A stretch of DNA of 64,000 bases from Buxus sempervirens (GCA_947561395.2 OX387182.1:53529283-53593282), one strand, 5' to 3'; positions 34,120 through 47,031 are shown, numbered from the stretch's first letter. Notes: generated by a model from the sequence alone, not told the origin. Program-made: numbers and translations.

Positions 34120-35511
34120 CCACTGGAAATTGAAGTCAGAGATGAACCGGTTTATTGTCTCGTTCTAGAGGGAGCACCCGAAGAAGAAACACCATGGTTT
34201 CTAGACATCAAAAATTTATTGAACAATCGGAGTTTGCTAGAAAATGCCACTTCCATTGAGAAGAGGACAATATAGAGATAGGCTGGTCAGTTCCTGCTAA
34301 GTGGTGGACATTTGTACAAGAGATCACATAATGACATCCTGCTCAGGTGTGTTGCTAAGGCTGAGTCAGAAAGGTTGATTGAGACCGTACATGGAGGAGT
34401 TTGTGGACCCCTTATGAATGGACACATGCTGGCAAAGAAAATCCTGTAGTTAGGATACTACTGGTCGACCATGGAGCATGATTGCTGTATACATGTCAGG
34501 AGGTGTCAACAATGTCAGATATATGCAGATAATAAGCATGCACCCCCAAGTGAGTTGCACAACATGACATCCCCATGGCCCTTTTCTATGTGGGGCATAG
34601 ACGTCATTGGCATGATTTCCCCTAAGGCATCGAACGGGCACAGATTTATCTTGGTGGCAATTGATTATTTCATCAAGTGGGTAGAAGCAGCCTCATATGC
34701 AAATATCACAAGCAACCATGTTATTAAATTTTTTAAGCACAATATTATTTGTCGCTATGGACTGCCAAGTGCCATAGTATCAGACAACGCTTCAAACATT
34801 AAGAACAAGGATATTGTAAGCACCTCATTTTTGCGCTCCCGAAAAGCCAGAAATGCAAAACCCGGCTAAAAAGTCAAACCCTAAGGGGTGGAAAGTTGAC
34901 CTTTTAATCAGATAAAATTTGGCCACCTTGATCTATCCCATTGGATAAAGAATCTCGACACGGTTCCAACGCAACTGGGTTTGCAGGACTCGGAGTCCGG
35001 ATGAAGGTTCTGCGGGCGGTCAAACTTAAGGAAAAGCCAAGAGTTGACTTTTCCTCGATTTCCGTGCCAAATACCTTACTTTATCCCAATGGATAGAGAA
35101 TCCCGACACGGTTCCAGCGCAACTGGGTTTGCAGGAATCAGAGTCCGGATGAAGGTTCTAAGGGCAGTCAAACTTAAGGGAAAACCTAAAATTGACTTTT
35201 TCTCGGAACCCGTGCCAAGTGCTTAGCCCCAAGTCATTAAACAGAGGGCTCCGATACGAGTTTAACACAATTGAGTTTGCTCAAATCGGAGTTCAGATGA
35301 GTGAGATATGATCTGTCGAAATTTCCGAGTAGCAAAAGCCAGAAACTGCACACGTGGCGCAAAAGCTGCCCACGTGGCAGCCAACGCAGCAAAATATCTC
35401 AGGGACTAAATCTTAAATATAAAAATTTCATACGGGCGATCCGTAGATATCAAAAAAGGTCAAATCGGTCGAATCGGTCAAGTCGAAGGGCAAATCCGTA
35501 ATTTTTCGATT

Positions 35512-35778
35512 TGTATCCAGTCACATATACCGGATTCACTGCCTATTCTTCATGGCCGGACTTGAAGACCGGATACATAAAGGTATTCACGCGAAATCCG
35601 CGCCACTTGGCCGACAGATTCGCGGCGGCATTAAATTTTGAAATCATTAAGTCATGTATCCGGCCTGAGTTGCCGGATACAAAGGAAGGCTAGTATATCC
35701 GGACGGGAAGTCCGGATACGAAGGGGCATTAGTGTATCTGGCCTGAGTTGCCGGATACATTATTTTTTCTATAAATAT
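35512..35778 (+). promoter_or_regulatory. LTR2 copy II promoter: five boxes and TATA box
   Basis: Boxes start at 35512, 35552, 35655, 35694 and 35733; the last three are exactly 39 bp apart. CTATAAATA lies at 35770, eleven bases after the last box, the same offset as at gene B. Confidence 0.75.
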
Positions 35779-36805
35779 CAAACCAGCAGCTCATTTCCGG
35801 GGTTGGCCTTTGGTTTTCTGATTTTCCCTGCTCTCTTCTCTCACCTACCCCCCGAATCCCACCCTTCTCAACCTCCTCAACCCCCTTCCACCTCCAAAGA
35901 CCAAGCAAAGCTACCCCCAGCCCTTGCATCCTTCTTCACCCCCCCTCCATTAAAACCAGAGGAGGAATTGCTGTGCAAAAGAGGAGGCTCCAGCCGCTGT
36001 TCAAGCCAAAGGAGGTATCTCCACCTTGCACAAGAGACCAAGAACCCTCAGGTATTGTTCCCTAGTACATTGTGTTCATCATATATTAAATCCGCATTTT
36101 TCTGAAAATATTTCTGTGTTAGCTTCCTTCTTTGCATGGGCTCATGTTCTCATCATGTTAAGCATGTATTTATTGTCTCTTTCATGGCATGAGAGTCACT
36201 TTCAGTAAGAAGTCCACGTAGGCCTCCCTAAGAGTCATGAGAATTTAGTTTTTGCATGCTTTAGTGTTCATACGTAGCTGCTTGAGTCCGCTGATTAGGA
36301 GTATTTAAGAAGGGAGTATGTTCCCTATCTTGTTGGCATCAAATGTACCCCTATAAATCCCCCTCCTCTTTCCCTTCTCTGAAGATTTCGTGATGGGCCA
36401 CCAGCCTAGGCTCGAACCTAGCCGGATACCCTTTCTTTGCTGGGATTTCTTGTTGATTTTCACATATGATGCATGAGAGCATGTGTAGGCATTTCTGTAT
36501 GTGGAATATGTTTTTTTTTCGATCATCTTGACATGTTGATTCATGCATGCAGTCGTGAGAGCCTGGAGACCGAATGGGGATACATTGGTCCCCATTCCCA
36601 TGGCTGGCTTGACCCAGGATGACAGGGAGGGCAGCAAGCCCCCCCATTGGCTTTGCCGAAAAGTCCAAGGAGAGAAGCCAAGTATGGCTTCTCCCAAATC
36701 TGAACCTACGTGGGCCCATCCGAGGGCCCACCAGACCTTTAAAATGCCCTAAGGGGCCCCAGGGATCAATCCCGAAAGGCCAGAACCAAAAAAGGCCAAT
36801 TCCAG

Positions 36806-36951
36806 GGTGATCCGGATACTCAGGCCGGATCACCTATGGCCTCTGTGTATCCGGATACACAGGCCGGATCACCTGTGGCCTCTGCGTATCCGGATGCTCT
36901 GGCCGGATCACCTGCAGATCAAGTGTATCCGGCTTGAGTTACCGGATACAC
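36806..36951 (+). promoter_or_regulatory. LTR2 copy II downstream four-box array
   Basis: Boxes in register at 36806, 36845, 36884 and 36923, all 39 bp apart. They mix the GATC and GTATC arm types. This corresponds to the pair at 916-982 in copy I, which has two fewer boxes. Confidence 0.75.
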
Positions 36952-38648
36952 ACAGAAATGTGTTTGTTGCATTTTCATGATCCCTTGCCGAATTTTGAGA
37001 TAATTTGTGTTAAAACGAATGAACCAGCAGGGTTTCCGGTCCACCCGGAAACCCAACTTGGGACCCGGACCAACCGGTCCGACCCGGCACACTTGTGGGC
37101 CTTCCAACGGGGCCCACCAAGCCCAATAAACACCAAGGCATGCTAATTAACTAACCCAAGCAAAAGCGAACCAATTTACATCGGGCGGGCCAAACCCCAT
37201 GCGGCCCGCCCGAGCCTTGCCATATATATGAATGCATGAACTGCGTGGTTTGGCCGAGACCATGGGCTAGGGCCTGTCGGGCCCGCCAAAGCCCGCCAAC
37301 TAAGCCAAGGAAGGGCTCAAGCCCTAACTTCATTAAATTTGGGCTTCCAAGGCCCAAAACCGGATTACGGGCCCCAAGCCCAACGTCCCAAAAGACTTTG
37401 GCCCAAATATAATGATAAGTCTAAAAACCCTTGGCCACCCTGGGGGCCCACAGATCCATCCGGCCCACTTTTGCATGAAAACAACCTAATAATTCAAATC
37501 TAAACCTAAAGCCAAATCAATTCACTAACCAAAGCCCACAGGGCCTCCTAGGGTTACCACAGGGCCTCCTAGGGTTAGACAGAGGCCCACTAAGGGCACA
37601 CGGGCCAACTCAAGCCCATCCAGGACATCGGTCGGGCTTTCCAACGGGGCCCACCCAATCAGACTCAGAAAGCCAAAGATAAGCAAAGATAAAAACAACT
37701 AAAGGGACCCACACCACTCAGGTGGTCCCACCAAGACCTAACAAAAATGCATGCTGGATTAGGAATCGGGTGAAGAACCAAAAGTGAGAAAAGCTGACTC
37801 AAGTTAGGGAACCCACGGGACCCGTCATCCGACGGGGTGGATTGGGGTGTCTACGGACTTCCCCAGCCTGCAACCGAGAACCAAGACTTAGAATCTCAAG
37901 CCGCAGACCAAGAGCCTTAATAGACAAGATTAGGCACCCAGGCGTCCGCTTGCACTCCATCAGGCGGTGGCGACTCCGAATTCACCCCGTGCCGCGTTTC
38001 CCACGCGAGCACAGATATGAAGAAGTTGTGTATGAGCAGTTTCAGATCACCCACCACAAGTCAGCTCCGTACAGGCCAAAGATGAATGGGGCGGTAGAAG
38101 CAGCAAACAAGAATATAAAGAAAATTATTCAGAAAATGGTAGTGAGTTACAAGGATTGGCATGAAATGCTGCCACTTGCTCTACATGCTTACAGAACTTC
38201 AATCCGGACTTCAACTAGGGTAACCCCGTATTCACTGGTCTATGGAATGGAAGCAGTTTTGCCAGTGGAAGTAGAAATCCCATCACTTAGAGTGCTCATG
38301 GAGGCGGAATTAGAAGAAGCTGAATGGATACAGTCAAGAAGTGATCAACTCAACCTAATAGAAGAGAAGCGATTAAAAGCGCTATGTCATGGCCAGTTGT
38401 ACCAGAGAAGAATGGCCCGGGACTACAATAAGAAAGTGAAGCCCAGAACTTTCCAAGAAGGAAACTTGGTGCTAAAGAAAATCTTACCATTTTTGGAAGA
38501 TCCTCGTGGTAAGTTCAAGCCGAATTGGGAAGGGCCTTATGTTGTCAAGAAGGTCCCGTCAGGGGGTGCACTCATCCTAACCGAAATGGATGGGTCAGAT
38601 TTTCTTGAGCCAATTAACTCTGATGCAGTAAAAAGGTATTTTCCTTGA

Positions 38649-39604
38649 TTGAACATTACTAGGAAATGATTCGAGGCCCTCCTTCTTTATTCCCTTCAAA
38701 ATTTTAATCCCTAGTCTAGCCAAGTTGAGCCGGTTTGTTGAAACCGGATTTACAGTCTTATACTGGGGCAAAACAAATTGGGGCAAGACCAATTGGGGCA
38801 AAATTAAGAAAAAAATAGAAAAGCAATGAAAAATGGCAAATGAAAGCCAAGTGTGAAAAAAGATGCAAAGAATGTAATTTGGGGGAAAAAGGGTTAAATT
38901 CATCATGACTGTAAGTCCGGTTGACCTATTTCCACATTTGAAAATTTTTGGGCCTTTAATACCCTCTCTTTCATACACCAAGCCTAGCCTTTGTTTCGTC
39001 TTATTTTTAAGCCCTCGGTGATCTTAGTTTATTCATTCGAATGTCAGAGTAAGATTGGTGATGACGGAATATAGAAGCCGGCCCTAGTGAAAACCGTAAC
39101 TGGCGCTAGGGGCAATATTGGTAAAAAGAAAAAAAAAAGAAAGAACAAAAAAATAAAAAAGGAAAAATTAGTGGTTGAGTTGATCATGGAGATCCAAGCT
39201 TGAAGAGAAATCAGCACAAGTACTGAGACTGAGCAAATTGGGTAATACGGTCAATTCTGGAAAAAAGGCATTTGGGGATGACTCTAAAGGTCCTAAGATG
39301 GACGGTTTTGATCCCTCATTATTTTTTGATTACCCTTTTCATTAGTTAACTTGGTTTTAATTCCTTTAATTATGGGTGATTAAGTGTATGGACCAAATAA
39401 AATAAAAATAATAATAAAAGAAAAACTATACTTTGGCCAATGATGATAAATCAAATACTTTTCATAAAACCTTTGTTTTTACAAGCATCTGAGCATTATG
39501 AGGCCAATAATATAAAAAATTTATTTTTTAATTAAATCCTTTGTCTTTCCACTATTGGAGTTTGCTTTCGTACAAAGGTATAAAAAAATGTGCAGGAAAT
39601 AAGG
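38649..39604 (+). other. Tat-B spacer after pol
   Basis: Noncoding, AT-rich. Short repeats of AATTGGGGCAA occur near 38770-38800. It ends at the 3' end of antisense gene B. No gene is seen. Confidence 0.5.
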
Positions 39605-41312
39605 CTAGTCTCTATCTCCTAGCCGCTCCTCAAGCTCCCGAATCCGAGCTGCCTGAGCTGCAATAACTCCAAAAGCCCCCTTTGCAGTAGGATCACTCAA
39701 GAAGGAAATGACATCATCTGAAAGGGTCTATCTAATCTGCATGCTCTTAAGGCTGGCTAAGGCATCCTGGTACTTTTGCCGTATCATCTGAACCTCAAAG
39801 CGGCGGGCATGCCTCTGCTCCTCAAGTTGCTTCTCCATAGCAAGACGGCGGGATACCTGCTCTGCAAGTTGCCTCTACATGTCAAGGCCTTGTATCCTAA
39901 GCTCCTGGGCCTCTCGTACCCATATCTGCTGAAGTCGCTTGTGAGAAGCTCTCTCAGATTCTAGAATGTCTTCGTAAGTAGGAGCCAAGACTGTAGGAGG
40001 ATCTTCAGGTACTTTGGCCTGACTCTGTATCTGCTCCTTGATCCAGAAGAGATAGTCCTTCACGTGGAACTCTGAGAAGACGGGGCTACGCATAAAACGA
40101 ACATAGGACCACTCCCTCATCAACCAAGCATTCAGCTTCATGGTGGCTGGTGAAAGTGGCCCAAGGTGGTCCTTATATCCACTTGGGATTATAATCCCCT
40201 GGGTTGCTCTGAACTGACGAAGAACCCGCAAAGGGAGGTAAAGCACCGCGTGTGTTAGGCCAGCCAAAACCAGAAAGTTGCGATCTCGGAAGCTGATCAC
40301 CGTCTCTGCATTGGGCTGATAAGTACCAAGCCACCTCACCTGATCATCCTGGAGTGTAGCCAAGAAAGTGAACCAGCCCTGTTTACCCCCTGGAATGTCG
40401 GGACACCCCCGGTTGCTCATCAAGGTAGGAACCTTCAAGCTTGGGAAGAAGTGTCGATTGATCTCCTCAATCTGACTCAGGTGGTCAAGTAGCCAAAGCT
40501 GTAAAGGAGGAGGGATATATCAGTACATTGTAAAAGAAAAAAAAAGCAAGAAAAGCAAAAAGAAGAAAAATAAAAACAAAAAAAAAAAGAAGAAAAAATT
40601 TTACATGCAAGATCGAGGCACATGATAAGAAGCGTTTCGACTTCCTGTTGTAGCAGTTAGTCAGTGCCTGGTACATCTCCGCCAAAATCATAGGGGCCAA
40701 TCTCTCCCGCTCCCTAACCTGGCATACCACAGAAATAAGAACCAAGTCTACCTCATCGTCATCCCGTGGGAAAAGTAGTTGGTTGACCACTATCAGGGTC
40801 AAGGCATTGAACCTGGCTTCTTTATTCTCCCCCCTCAAGAGCTTCTCAGTCAAAAAAGACTTGGACAAGGTCAATAGGGTGTCAAAATCCCCTAAATCCT
40901 TCTTCCCTATGCCTAGGAAAGTAGAAGCCTCCTTCTTGTAGCTGGCCTTGAGGGGTGGGTTCACTACCTTCTCATCAAATCTCAAGCCTAGAATGGTTTC
41001 CACCTCTTCAATGGTCGGGGTCATCTTATGGTGTCCAAAACGGAAAAGGTTGAGGTCGGGTACCCAATGACCAATCATGGCTTCTATAATCTCCCACTTG
41101 AAGGGAATCTTCGGAATAAGCAGAATGTGGCCTAGATGGGTGGAATTCCATCTCCTTTCCTCATCCAGGGTCATAGAATTAACCCATCTATTATAAAAAG
41201 AGTCCACAGGATTGTACCTAGTAAGATTAGGTGGTTTTGATCTAAAAGGCTGTTTTGCAGGGGAGGCCGGGTGGACAAACAACAAGGGGGCAGAAGATGA
41301 TCCAGATTCCAT
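39605..41312 (-). pseudogene. Antisense gene B copy 2, DUF7745-like (nearly intact)
   Basis: Exon 1 runs 41312-40605 from ATG (MESGSSSAP) through the DUF7745-like core (IEEVETILGLRF). A GT-AG intron (40604-40499) follows, then exon 2 runs 40498-39605. Exon 2 is open through LSQIEEINRHFF and MSNRGCPD to a coiled-coil region (RQLAEQVSRRLAMEKQLEEQ). Two TAG stops (near 39879 and 39733) interrupt the tail, and the last residues are RELEERLGDRD. It is better preserved than copy 1. About 565 codons. Function unknown. Confidence 0.65.
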
Positions 41313-41419
41313 TGGAGATGATGGGAGCAAGCTAGAACTCAATGGGAGGAAGAAAAAGGCGAAAAAGGGGTTTTCTAAACTCAAAAATTCGTAAAAAATA
41401 CGCAAATCCCGGGGCTGGT

Positions 41420-41585
41420 TGCATTTATAGCTTTTTTTTAATGTAACCGGCATATCAGATCGGATACAAATGGTTTTATTCATATCCGATGAAAAATGCT
41501 GGATACAAAAGAGATCATGTGTATTCGGCATGTTATGACGGATACAAAGGAAAATCAATGTATCTGGTCTGATATGCCGGATACA
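41420..41585 (-). promoter_or_regulatory. Gene B copy 2 promoter: TATA box plus four-box array
   Basis: A minus-strand GCTATAAATGC TATA box (about 41421-41431) is followed upstream by boxes at 41442, 41481, 41520 and 41559, exactly 39 bp apart. The layout is identical to copy 1 at 3960-4121. Confidence 0.7.
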
Positions 41586-41786
41586 AAGAAAAATGCCAAA
41601 AAAAATAGAAAATGGAGGAAAATCCGAATTTTTTACCTGTTTTACCTGTGTACAAGTCATAATTGCATGAAAAGGAAAAGAAAAGAAGTGCAAGACAAGA
41701 GAGAATGAATAAAATTTTTTTTCATATATATATATGCAAGTTTCTCGGTACAAAGTACGGTATAAATACATAAGAATCCTAATCTA

Positions 41787-44523
41787 CTACTCCTGTGCAG
41801 GATCTTCTCGGCGTCCTCTGCCCCGTCCTCCTCTGCGACCTCTACCTCGGGATGGCCGACGACTGAAGACGTGGGAAATGATACGCGCGGCAGCATGGCG
41901 AGGAAGCCGACCCACAACCGACTAGATCTGATACTCCAAGCAATACTTCGAAAGGTCTGGAGGCGGGTCAGGAGCAGAATCTGGGGAAGAAGCCTCGGGC
42001 TCAACACGTACAGGCTCGACTGGACCCTTAGCCACAGCGGCCTCCGCTCCCGCAGATCCAGAAGGCCCAGCAGGAGTAGAAGAGGGACCGGGGACAGAAG
42101 TATCTGGGTTAACAGAAAGGGTCAGAAGCAGAAGTATCAAGATAAACCAAAGAGGGAAAATTAAAGAAAACTTACCGGGAATATCTACAGTGGGAACTGG
42201 GGGATCCGGCTCAACCGGATCAATAGCAGGGAGGTCCTCCGACTCAGGAACCACCACTGGAGATGAAGGACCCACAGGATCCACAGAAGCAGCCACCGGG
42301 TCAGCAGCTGGGGCATCATCAGGATCGGCAGCCCGAGCCGGAGATGGATCAGGAACAGGGAAATCAGCCTCAAAAGCAATACCCTAATCTGGGACTGGGC
42401 CCTGCAAAAGTCAAACAGGCATATCAGAATAGCAGAAACACAGAAACGAAAGAGACGAAATTATAAAGGAACCAGATACCTGTCTAGCCTGGAGCTCAAC
42501 AACCAGAGCCTCCAGCTCTCTGATCCGAGCATCCCTCTGGGCCACGACCGCATCATGCTCTGCGATCATATCCTCGATCGCGGCCCACTGATTCTGGAAC
42601 CAGTTCCGCACGGCATTCAGCTCATGTACCTGCCAATAAGAACAGAATTAGAGTCAGAAATACAGAATTGAAGAAAAATGGGATGGAAGATGAAGATCAC
42701 AAAACTCATCGTATCATCGTGGACCCGGACATAGATCCCGCCAATCTCGGTCACCCCGGCACGAGTGGGTCGATCTATCAAGCACCCAATGGATACTCTC
42801 TGGATCCACTCGTCATAATCCCCAGCTACTGTGAGCCCCTTCGCATCCTAAAAGTGATCAAACTGATCAACATCAAAACCCGGCAGGAGCGTGTCAGGAC
42901 CCACAGGAGGAGGGGGAACGGGGATGGAAAGTGTGCCTGTGTGTTGATAGTACAGGCGCTCTCCCAGATACATCACCCTACCAAGCCTCCCGAGGAAGCA
43001 CTGATAGGCTGCAAAGAAGAAAATGGTCAGATAAAGTCAAGGTGCAGGAAAAGAAATAAAGGGAAAAAGGGCAAAGAATGTACATCGGATCATCGGGCAC
43101 GGTCCAAGTGAACCCGAGCAGTGCGAGGCTGGTTCCTATCAGCATCTCGGACCTGAGCCGACCAGCGCAAAGCAATAGGGAACTCCGCGACACCAGGTAC
43201 AGGGGATGGGCGGAAAAAGGTCATGTAGGTGTACATAAACACCTGGCAAAAGAAAAATCAGTCAGAAATAAAAAAGATAAAGCCTAAGGAATAAGACAAG
43301 ACAGATGAATTTAATACCTGCAGAATCTGCCAAAAGAATCGGCAGCTGACTCCATCTCCTCTGGGGGCTGCCAGGCCCCGAACTACCCAGCACAGCCCGG
43401 CCAAGATGGTCCCATATATGAGCCGACCCCATGCTAGCTGGCGGGTCTGACGGAGATCTCTCAAGGCATCCAAGAAAAGAGGACTGACACTGGTCGTATC
43501 CTCCTGGAAGAAGCAGCTCCCGAGGATCAGCAGAAAAATGTGCCAGAAGATAGGTATGAAGGCTGCATCCTCCACGGTGATGGTCGCATGTCTCCCCTCA
43601 TAGTGTTGAGCAAGGCTCTCCCGCAGCCAACTGATAGAGACGCGACCACTCCGTCCATCCCAAGCAGCAGGAGGCAGGTCCTGATACCCCAAGAGAAGGC
43701 CGATATCCTCTGCAGAAGGCTGATCCAAGACTCCGCCCCATCAAAGGAATGCCAGTGATCATCACGAAATCAGAGGGGCGGATCCCCTGCTCCACGTCTT
43801 GAAGCTGGAACGACTGCATCTCCGGAAAATATCGCTCCATCATAGCGAAAATGAGGGGACGGTCAGCTCGGAACGAAGGGATGCTAAGGAAGTAATCCAA
43901 GTGGCACCTCCCAAACTCATGCCAGAGCGCCGGGGAAAGTGACTGCGCCAATTCACTGAATCTCCCCCAACTGCCTCACAGATGAGAGGGGGGGTATGGA
44001 AGAGGCACATCGGCCCGGATGCACATGGAGGGGTGGCTATCCAAACCACTAAGGAGCTCTGTATCATGAACAGACGCCCTCAGCTCCATAGAAACTCCTA
44101 AGCGTAAGGCCACAGCAGCACCCTCCTGGCCTGAAGCTCCAGCCCGGCCTCGGCCCCTCTCTCCAGCTCGGCCTTGGCCCCTCTCTCCAGCTCGGCCTCG
44201 GCCCCTCTCACCAGCTCGGCCTCGGCCCCTCTCACCAGCTCTGCCTCCGTCTCTCTCACGGCCTCTACCACGGCCTCGAACTGGATCAACCACGGGCTAA
44301 AAGCAAAAAAATGAATAAGTAAAGTTGGTTTCAAGGGAATCAGGGAAAGAAAAAAAAAAGTTGGGAAGCCTACCTCAGCAGAGCCCTCGGCAGAGCTCTC
44401 TCGGAAATCATCTAGCGGCTCTGACAGGGTGGCGCTAGAACTCGCCTCTGTCCGAGCCCGCGAGGTGGAGGGCTGATCAGCAGGGTCAGCCTCCTCCCGA
44501 ACACGGGAACGACTCCTAGCCAT
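41787..44523 (-). pseudogene. Antisense gene A copy 2, PMD-like protein (broken)
   Basis: It has the same exon plan as copy 1: exon 1 starts MARSRSRVREEADP at 44523 and ends at a CTGAG|GTAGGC donor; exon 2 begins after TTTTAG near 44296. Exon 2 has an expanded RAGERGRG repeat (about 44145-44265) absent from copy 1, then the PMD-like part (FRADRPLIFAMMERYFP). Stops: TGA in SHL*GSWG near 43979, and a frame change near 43735. The coiled-coil (ARIRELEALVVELQ) and the RGRG tail (PSRGRGRRGGRGRGR) are kept, ending at 41787. The function is unknown; RG repeats suggest nucleic-acid binding. Confidence 0.7.
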
Positions 44524-45960
44524 CTACAAGCAACAGGGAAGTGTTTTATGAATTTCATTTCAAATTTATCAAAAAAATTACCTTGTTTTTTTTATCAGGA
44601 ATTTTACCTTGCTCTTAATCTAGGTTTCAGTTCAAATTTATATTACCTTTAGCCTAGGTTTTGGTTCATCGGGAATCTTACAGGATTTTTTTAAGTTATC
44701 ATTTAATTGTGTCCTAGGGGAATTTGTATTCTCTGTTTTTGTTCAAGGTTTTTATTTCTATTCTGGTTCTACAGCTTCTTGTCCTAAGAATATGCACAAA
44801 GCTTAATATCTGCTAATTGATTTCAGGACTGCTACATGAAGACGGGGATAGCAACACCAAAGCAAAGGGCTTTAGCTGATCAAAAATCAAAGCAAACGGT
44901 GGAGTCCAATAACCAATCACGGAATGGTTCCGGCAGTGGGAGCGCCGCCTTAATCAAAATACCAGGCGGATTGAGAAAAAGGGAATAAGTCCCAGCATTT
45001 CAAGTCAAGAAAAATGCAGCATGGTATGGGCATTAGAAAAATTGCAGCATGGCATCAGTAGCATGCCATCAGCCAGGCAATCTTAAAGAATTGCGGGAAA
45101 TTGGATCAAGGTTGGGGGATCAATAAATACTACTGGCAGGCAATCTGAAGTTAGTGTTAAAAGATCGCAAGAATTGGCAGTCAAAGCAAATTGTAGGAAA
45201 AAAGAAGAACAGCATGGTATTTACAATTTGAAAGTAATCAATTCGGTCAGAATTCCTCATCGGCAGCAATTCAATCAATGCAAGTGAGAGTCATGGCATC
45301 ACAAAAATTGAAGCATTGCAATTCAGAAGAAGTAAATCATGGTTTGTCCAAAACAACCAAGGTAATTGCGAGATTTGATTCATTAAAGCATCGAGCTCAA
45401 ACTTTGCAGAAATTCAAGAATGGAGGAAATTGGGAACAAACATGCCGCTCAATGTCAAATTCGGCAAGAACAGTGGAGGAATTAGCAAGTGTCTACAAAA
45501 ACCCAATCCAACCAACAATCATGGCATGATATACATTTAGAACATGGCCATTCGATGGGAAGCTATAAAAAAACAAAAAAGAGAAAAAAAAAATTTTTTT
45601 CTATTTGATTGGGCCGAGTAAGCACTCACTTGTTGAATGGAGAAACGAGCACCTGATTACAAGCAGGTAAGTCGGACAGGTGAAGAACAAGTCGCCGGAA
45701 CTCAGAGAAGATCACCGGAGCAAAGGCGACGGCGTTGAGCTGAGAAAACCACCGAAAATCCGAGGAAATCGAGCTAGGGCTCGACCACGGCCAAGAATGG
45801 GCGATCACTAGAAGGTTGCCGGAGTTACAGGCTGTCGCCGGCAGCAATAGAAGGCGCCGGAGCTACTGGAGATCGCCGGAGAAGAAGGAAGAGCAGTCGG
45901 AGAAGAAGAAGAGTCTGTAGCCGGTCTGAGTATTCGGAGAAGAAGAGAAGAAATGGAAAG
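44524..45960 (-). other. Gene A copy 2 5'UTR exon and intron
   Basis: On the minus strand a donor GTGAGT at 45629 and an acceptor TTGCTTGTAG directly before the ATG at 44523 bound an intron of about 1.1 kb. The upstream untranslated exon runs to about 45960. The same architecture exists in copy 1. Confidence 0.5.
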
Positions 45961-45979
45961 TCGCGGTCGCGCGCGACTT

Positions 45980-46057
45980 AATAAAAATAGGTGTATCCGA
46001 AAAAGCATGTCGAATACAAAGAAAGCCCTCCTTATCCGACAAGCTATGTCGGATACA
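45980..46057 (-). promoter_or_regulatory. Gene A copy 2 promoter region: two boxes
   Basis: Boxes at 45992 and 46031, 39 bp apart. The TATA position reads TATTTTTATTAAG on the minus strand, a weaker match than the TTTATATAAG of copy 1. Confidence 0.55.
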
Positions 46058-46062
46058 AAAGA

Positions 46063-46212
46063 AAAACAAGAAAAAAAGAGAAAAAAAAAAAAGAAAAAGA
46101 AGAAGAAAAAAAAAAGGGAAAAAGAAAAGAAAAAAAAAGAGAGAGAAAAGGAAAAAAGAAAAAAGGAAAAAAAAGGAAAAAAGAAGAAAAAAAAAAAAGA
46201 AAAGAGCAAAAA
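46063..46212. repeat. Purine-rich low-complexity tract
   Basis: About 150 bases of almost pure A/G, corresponding to 8617-8797 in Tat-A. Long Lys/Glu ORFs read through it and are artefacts. Confidence 0.8.
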
Positions 46213-46597
46213 AATGTGCTACAAAGTCCGCTATTTTCACAAAAATCCCTATTTTGCCTTAAAATCCACTTCATAGCCACGAGAGCTCAGTGGAAATTGG
46301 GGACAACTAGGGGAAATGTGTTGGTCAAAAGGAAAATATTCACTCAATTTTTAACTTGGTTTGATAAAAAATCAGTTTTCAAAAAATCCTATTTTTGGGC
46401 TTAAAATCCACTTCATAGCCACGAGAGCTCAGTGGAATTTAAGACCTCTTGGAGAAATGCCCCCTTAAAGTTAGGGCTTTTGGAAAATCTTCACCCAAAA
46501 ACTATTTTTACAAAATTGAATTGAACCAAGCAAATCAAGGTTAAGGGAGTGCAATTTGGGCTTGTCTAATCTTTGCAGCTCATTGCTTCGCAATTCC

Positions 46598-46613
46598 CGC
46601 GAAGAGGGGCAGT
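46598..46613 (+). other. Polypurine tract of Tat-B
   Basis: CGAAGAGGGGCAGT lies immediately before the 3' LTR start TGTAGACACC. Confidence 0.75.
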
Positions 46614-46714
46614 TGTAGACACCCCAAATTGCACAGTAAAAATGATTAATAATCAACCAAAATCATTAGTTCCTTTGAAGCCAGCACAAAATTTGAGAAA
46701 ATGAGTTTTTTCCT

Positions 46715-46858
46715 TGTATCCGACAACTCAGGTCGGATACAAGTGTCTTTCTTCGTATCCGATGGAATATGCCGGATACAAGTAGGCTTTAGTGTATCCG
46801 GCATCATATGCCGGATACATTAAGACACTCGTATATCCGACCTGATATGTCGGATACA
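46715..46858 (+). promoter_or_regulatory. Four-box array in the Tat-B 3' LTR
   Basis: Four boxes in exact 39-bp register with arms TGTATCCGR / YCGGATACA. The box at 46793 has the fully symmetric arms TGTATCCGG / CCGGATACA. Confidence 0.8.
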
Positions 46859-46948
46859 TAAGTTTTGCTCAAAATTAGGGTTTTCTGAGAGATTTCACAT
46901 TTTACCATCATATCCTTCATTAAATGAGGGGAAATCTCGGAAATAGCC

Positions 46949-47031
46949 TTAGGGTTAAGGTTGGTGGGCTCTAGACATTATGTTGTGTCTACCATCTCAC
47001 CAACCCTAACCCTAGCCTTTGCCTATAAATA
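46949..47031 (+). promoter_or_regulatory. Telo-box hairpin and TATA box, Tat-B 3' LTR
   Basis: The arm TTAGGGTTAAGGTTGGTG and its partner CACCAACCCTAACCCTAG flank an inner TAGACA/TGTCTA stem. TATAAATA is at 47024. Confidence 0.6.

Larger units (their letters stand above)
34815..38013 (+). mobile_element. Solo LTR of family LTR2 (copy II)
   Basis: A 3199-bp sequence starting TGTAAGCACC and ending GCGAGCACA is flanked by perfect GATAT duplications (34810-34814, 38014-38018). No internal region or PBS/PPT pair is present, so it is a solo LTR left by LTR-LTR recombination. Removing it rejoins the integrase ORF. It carries box arrays, a TATA box (about 35770) and a PBS-like TGGCGACTCCG at 37968. 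Confidence 0.92.
34140..38648 (+). pseudogene. Tat-B integrase, split by a solo LTR
   Basis: The HHCC zinc finger (VHGGVCG...GHML, CQQC) and the core with its first two Asp residues (WGIDVIG, IVSDNAS) lie left of the insertion at 34815. The third acidic residue (MNGAVEAANKNIKK) and the C-terminal part (to 38648) lie right of 38018. Stops at 34271, 34277 and 34447 break the N-terminal half. Before disruption it would have inserted element DNA. Confidence 0.85.

Noticed and set aside
45953..46404. Overlapping Lys/Glu-rich and Phe-rich ORFs on both strands
   Set aside because: They are translations of the A/G low-complexity tract.
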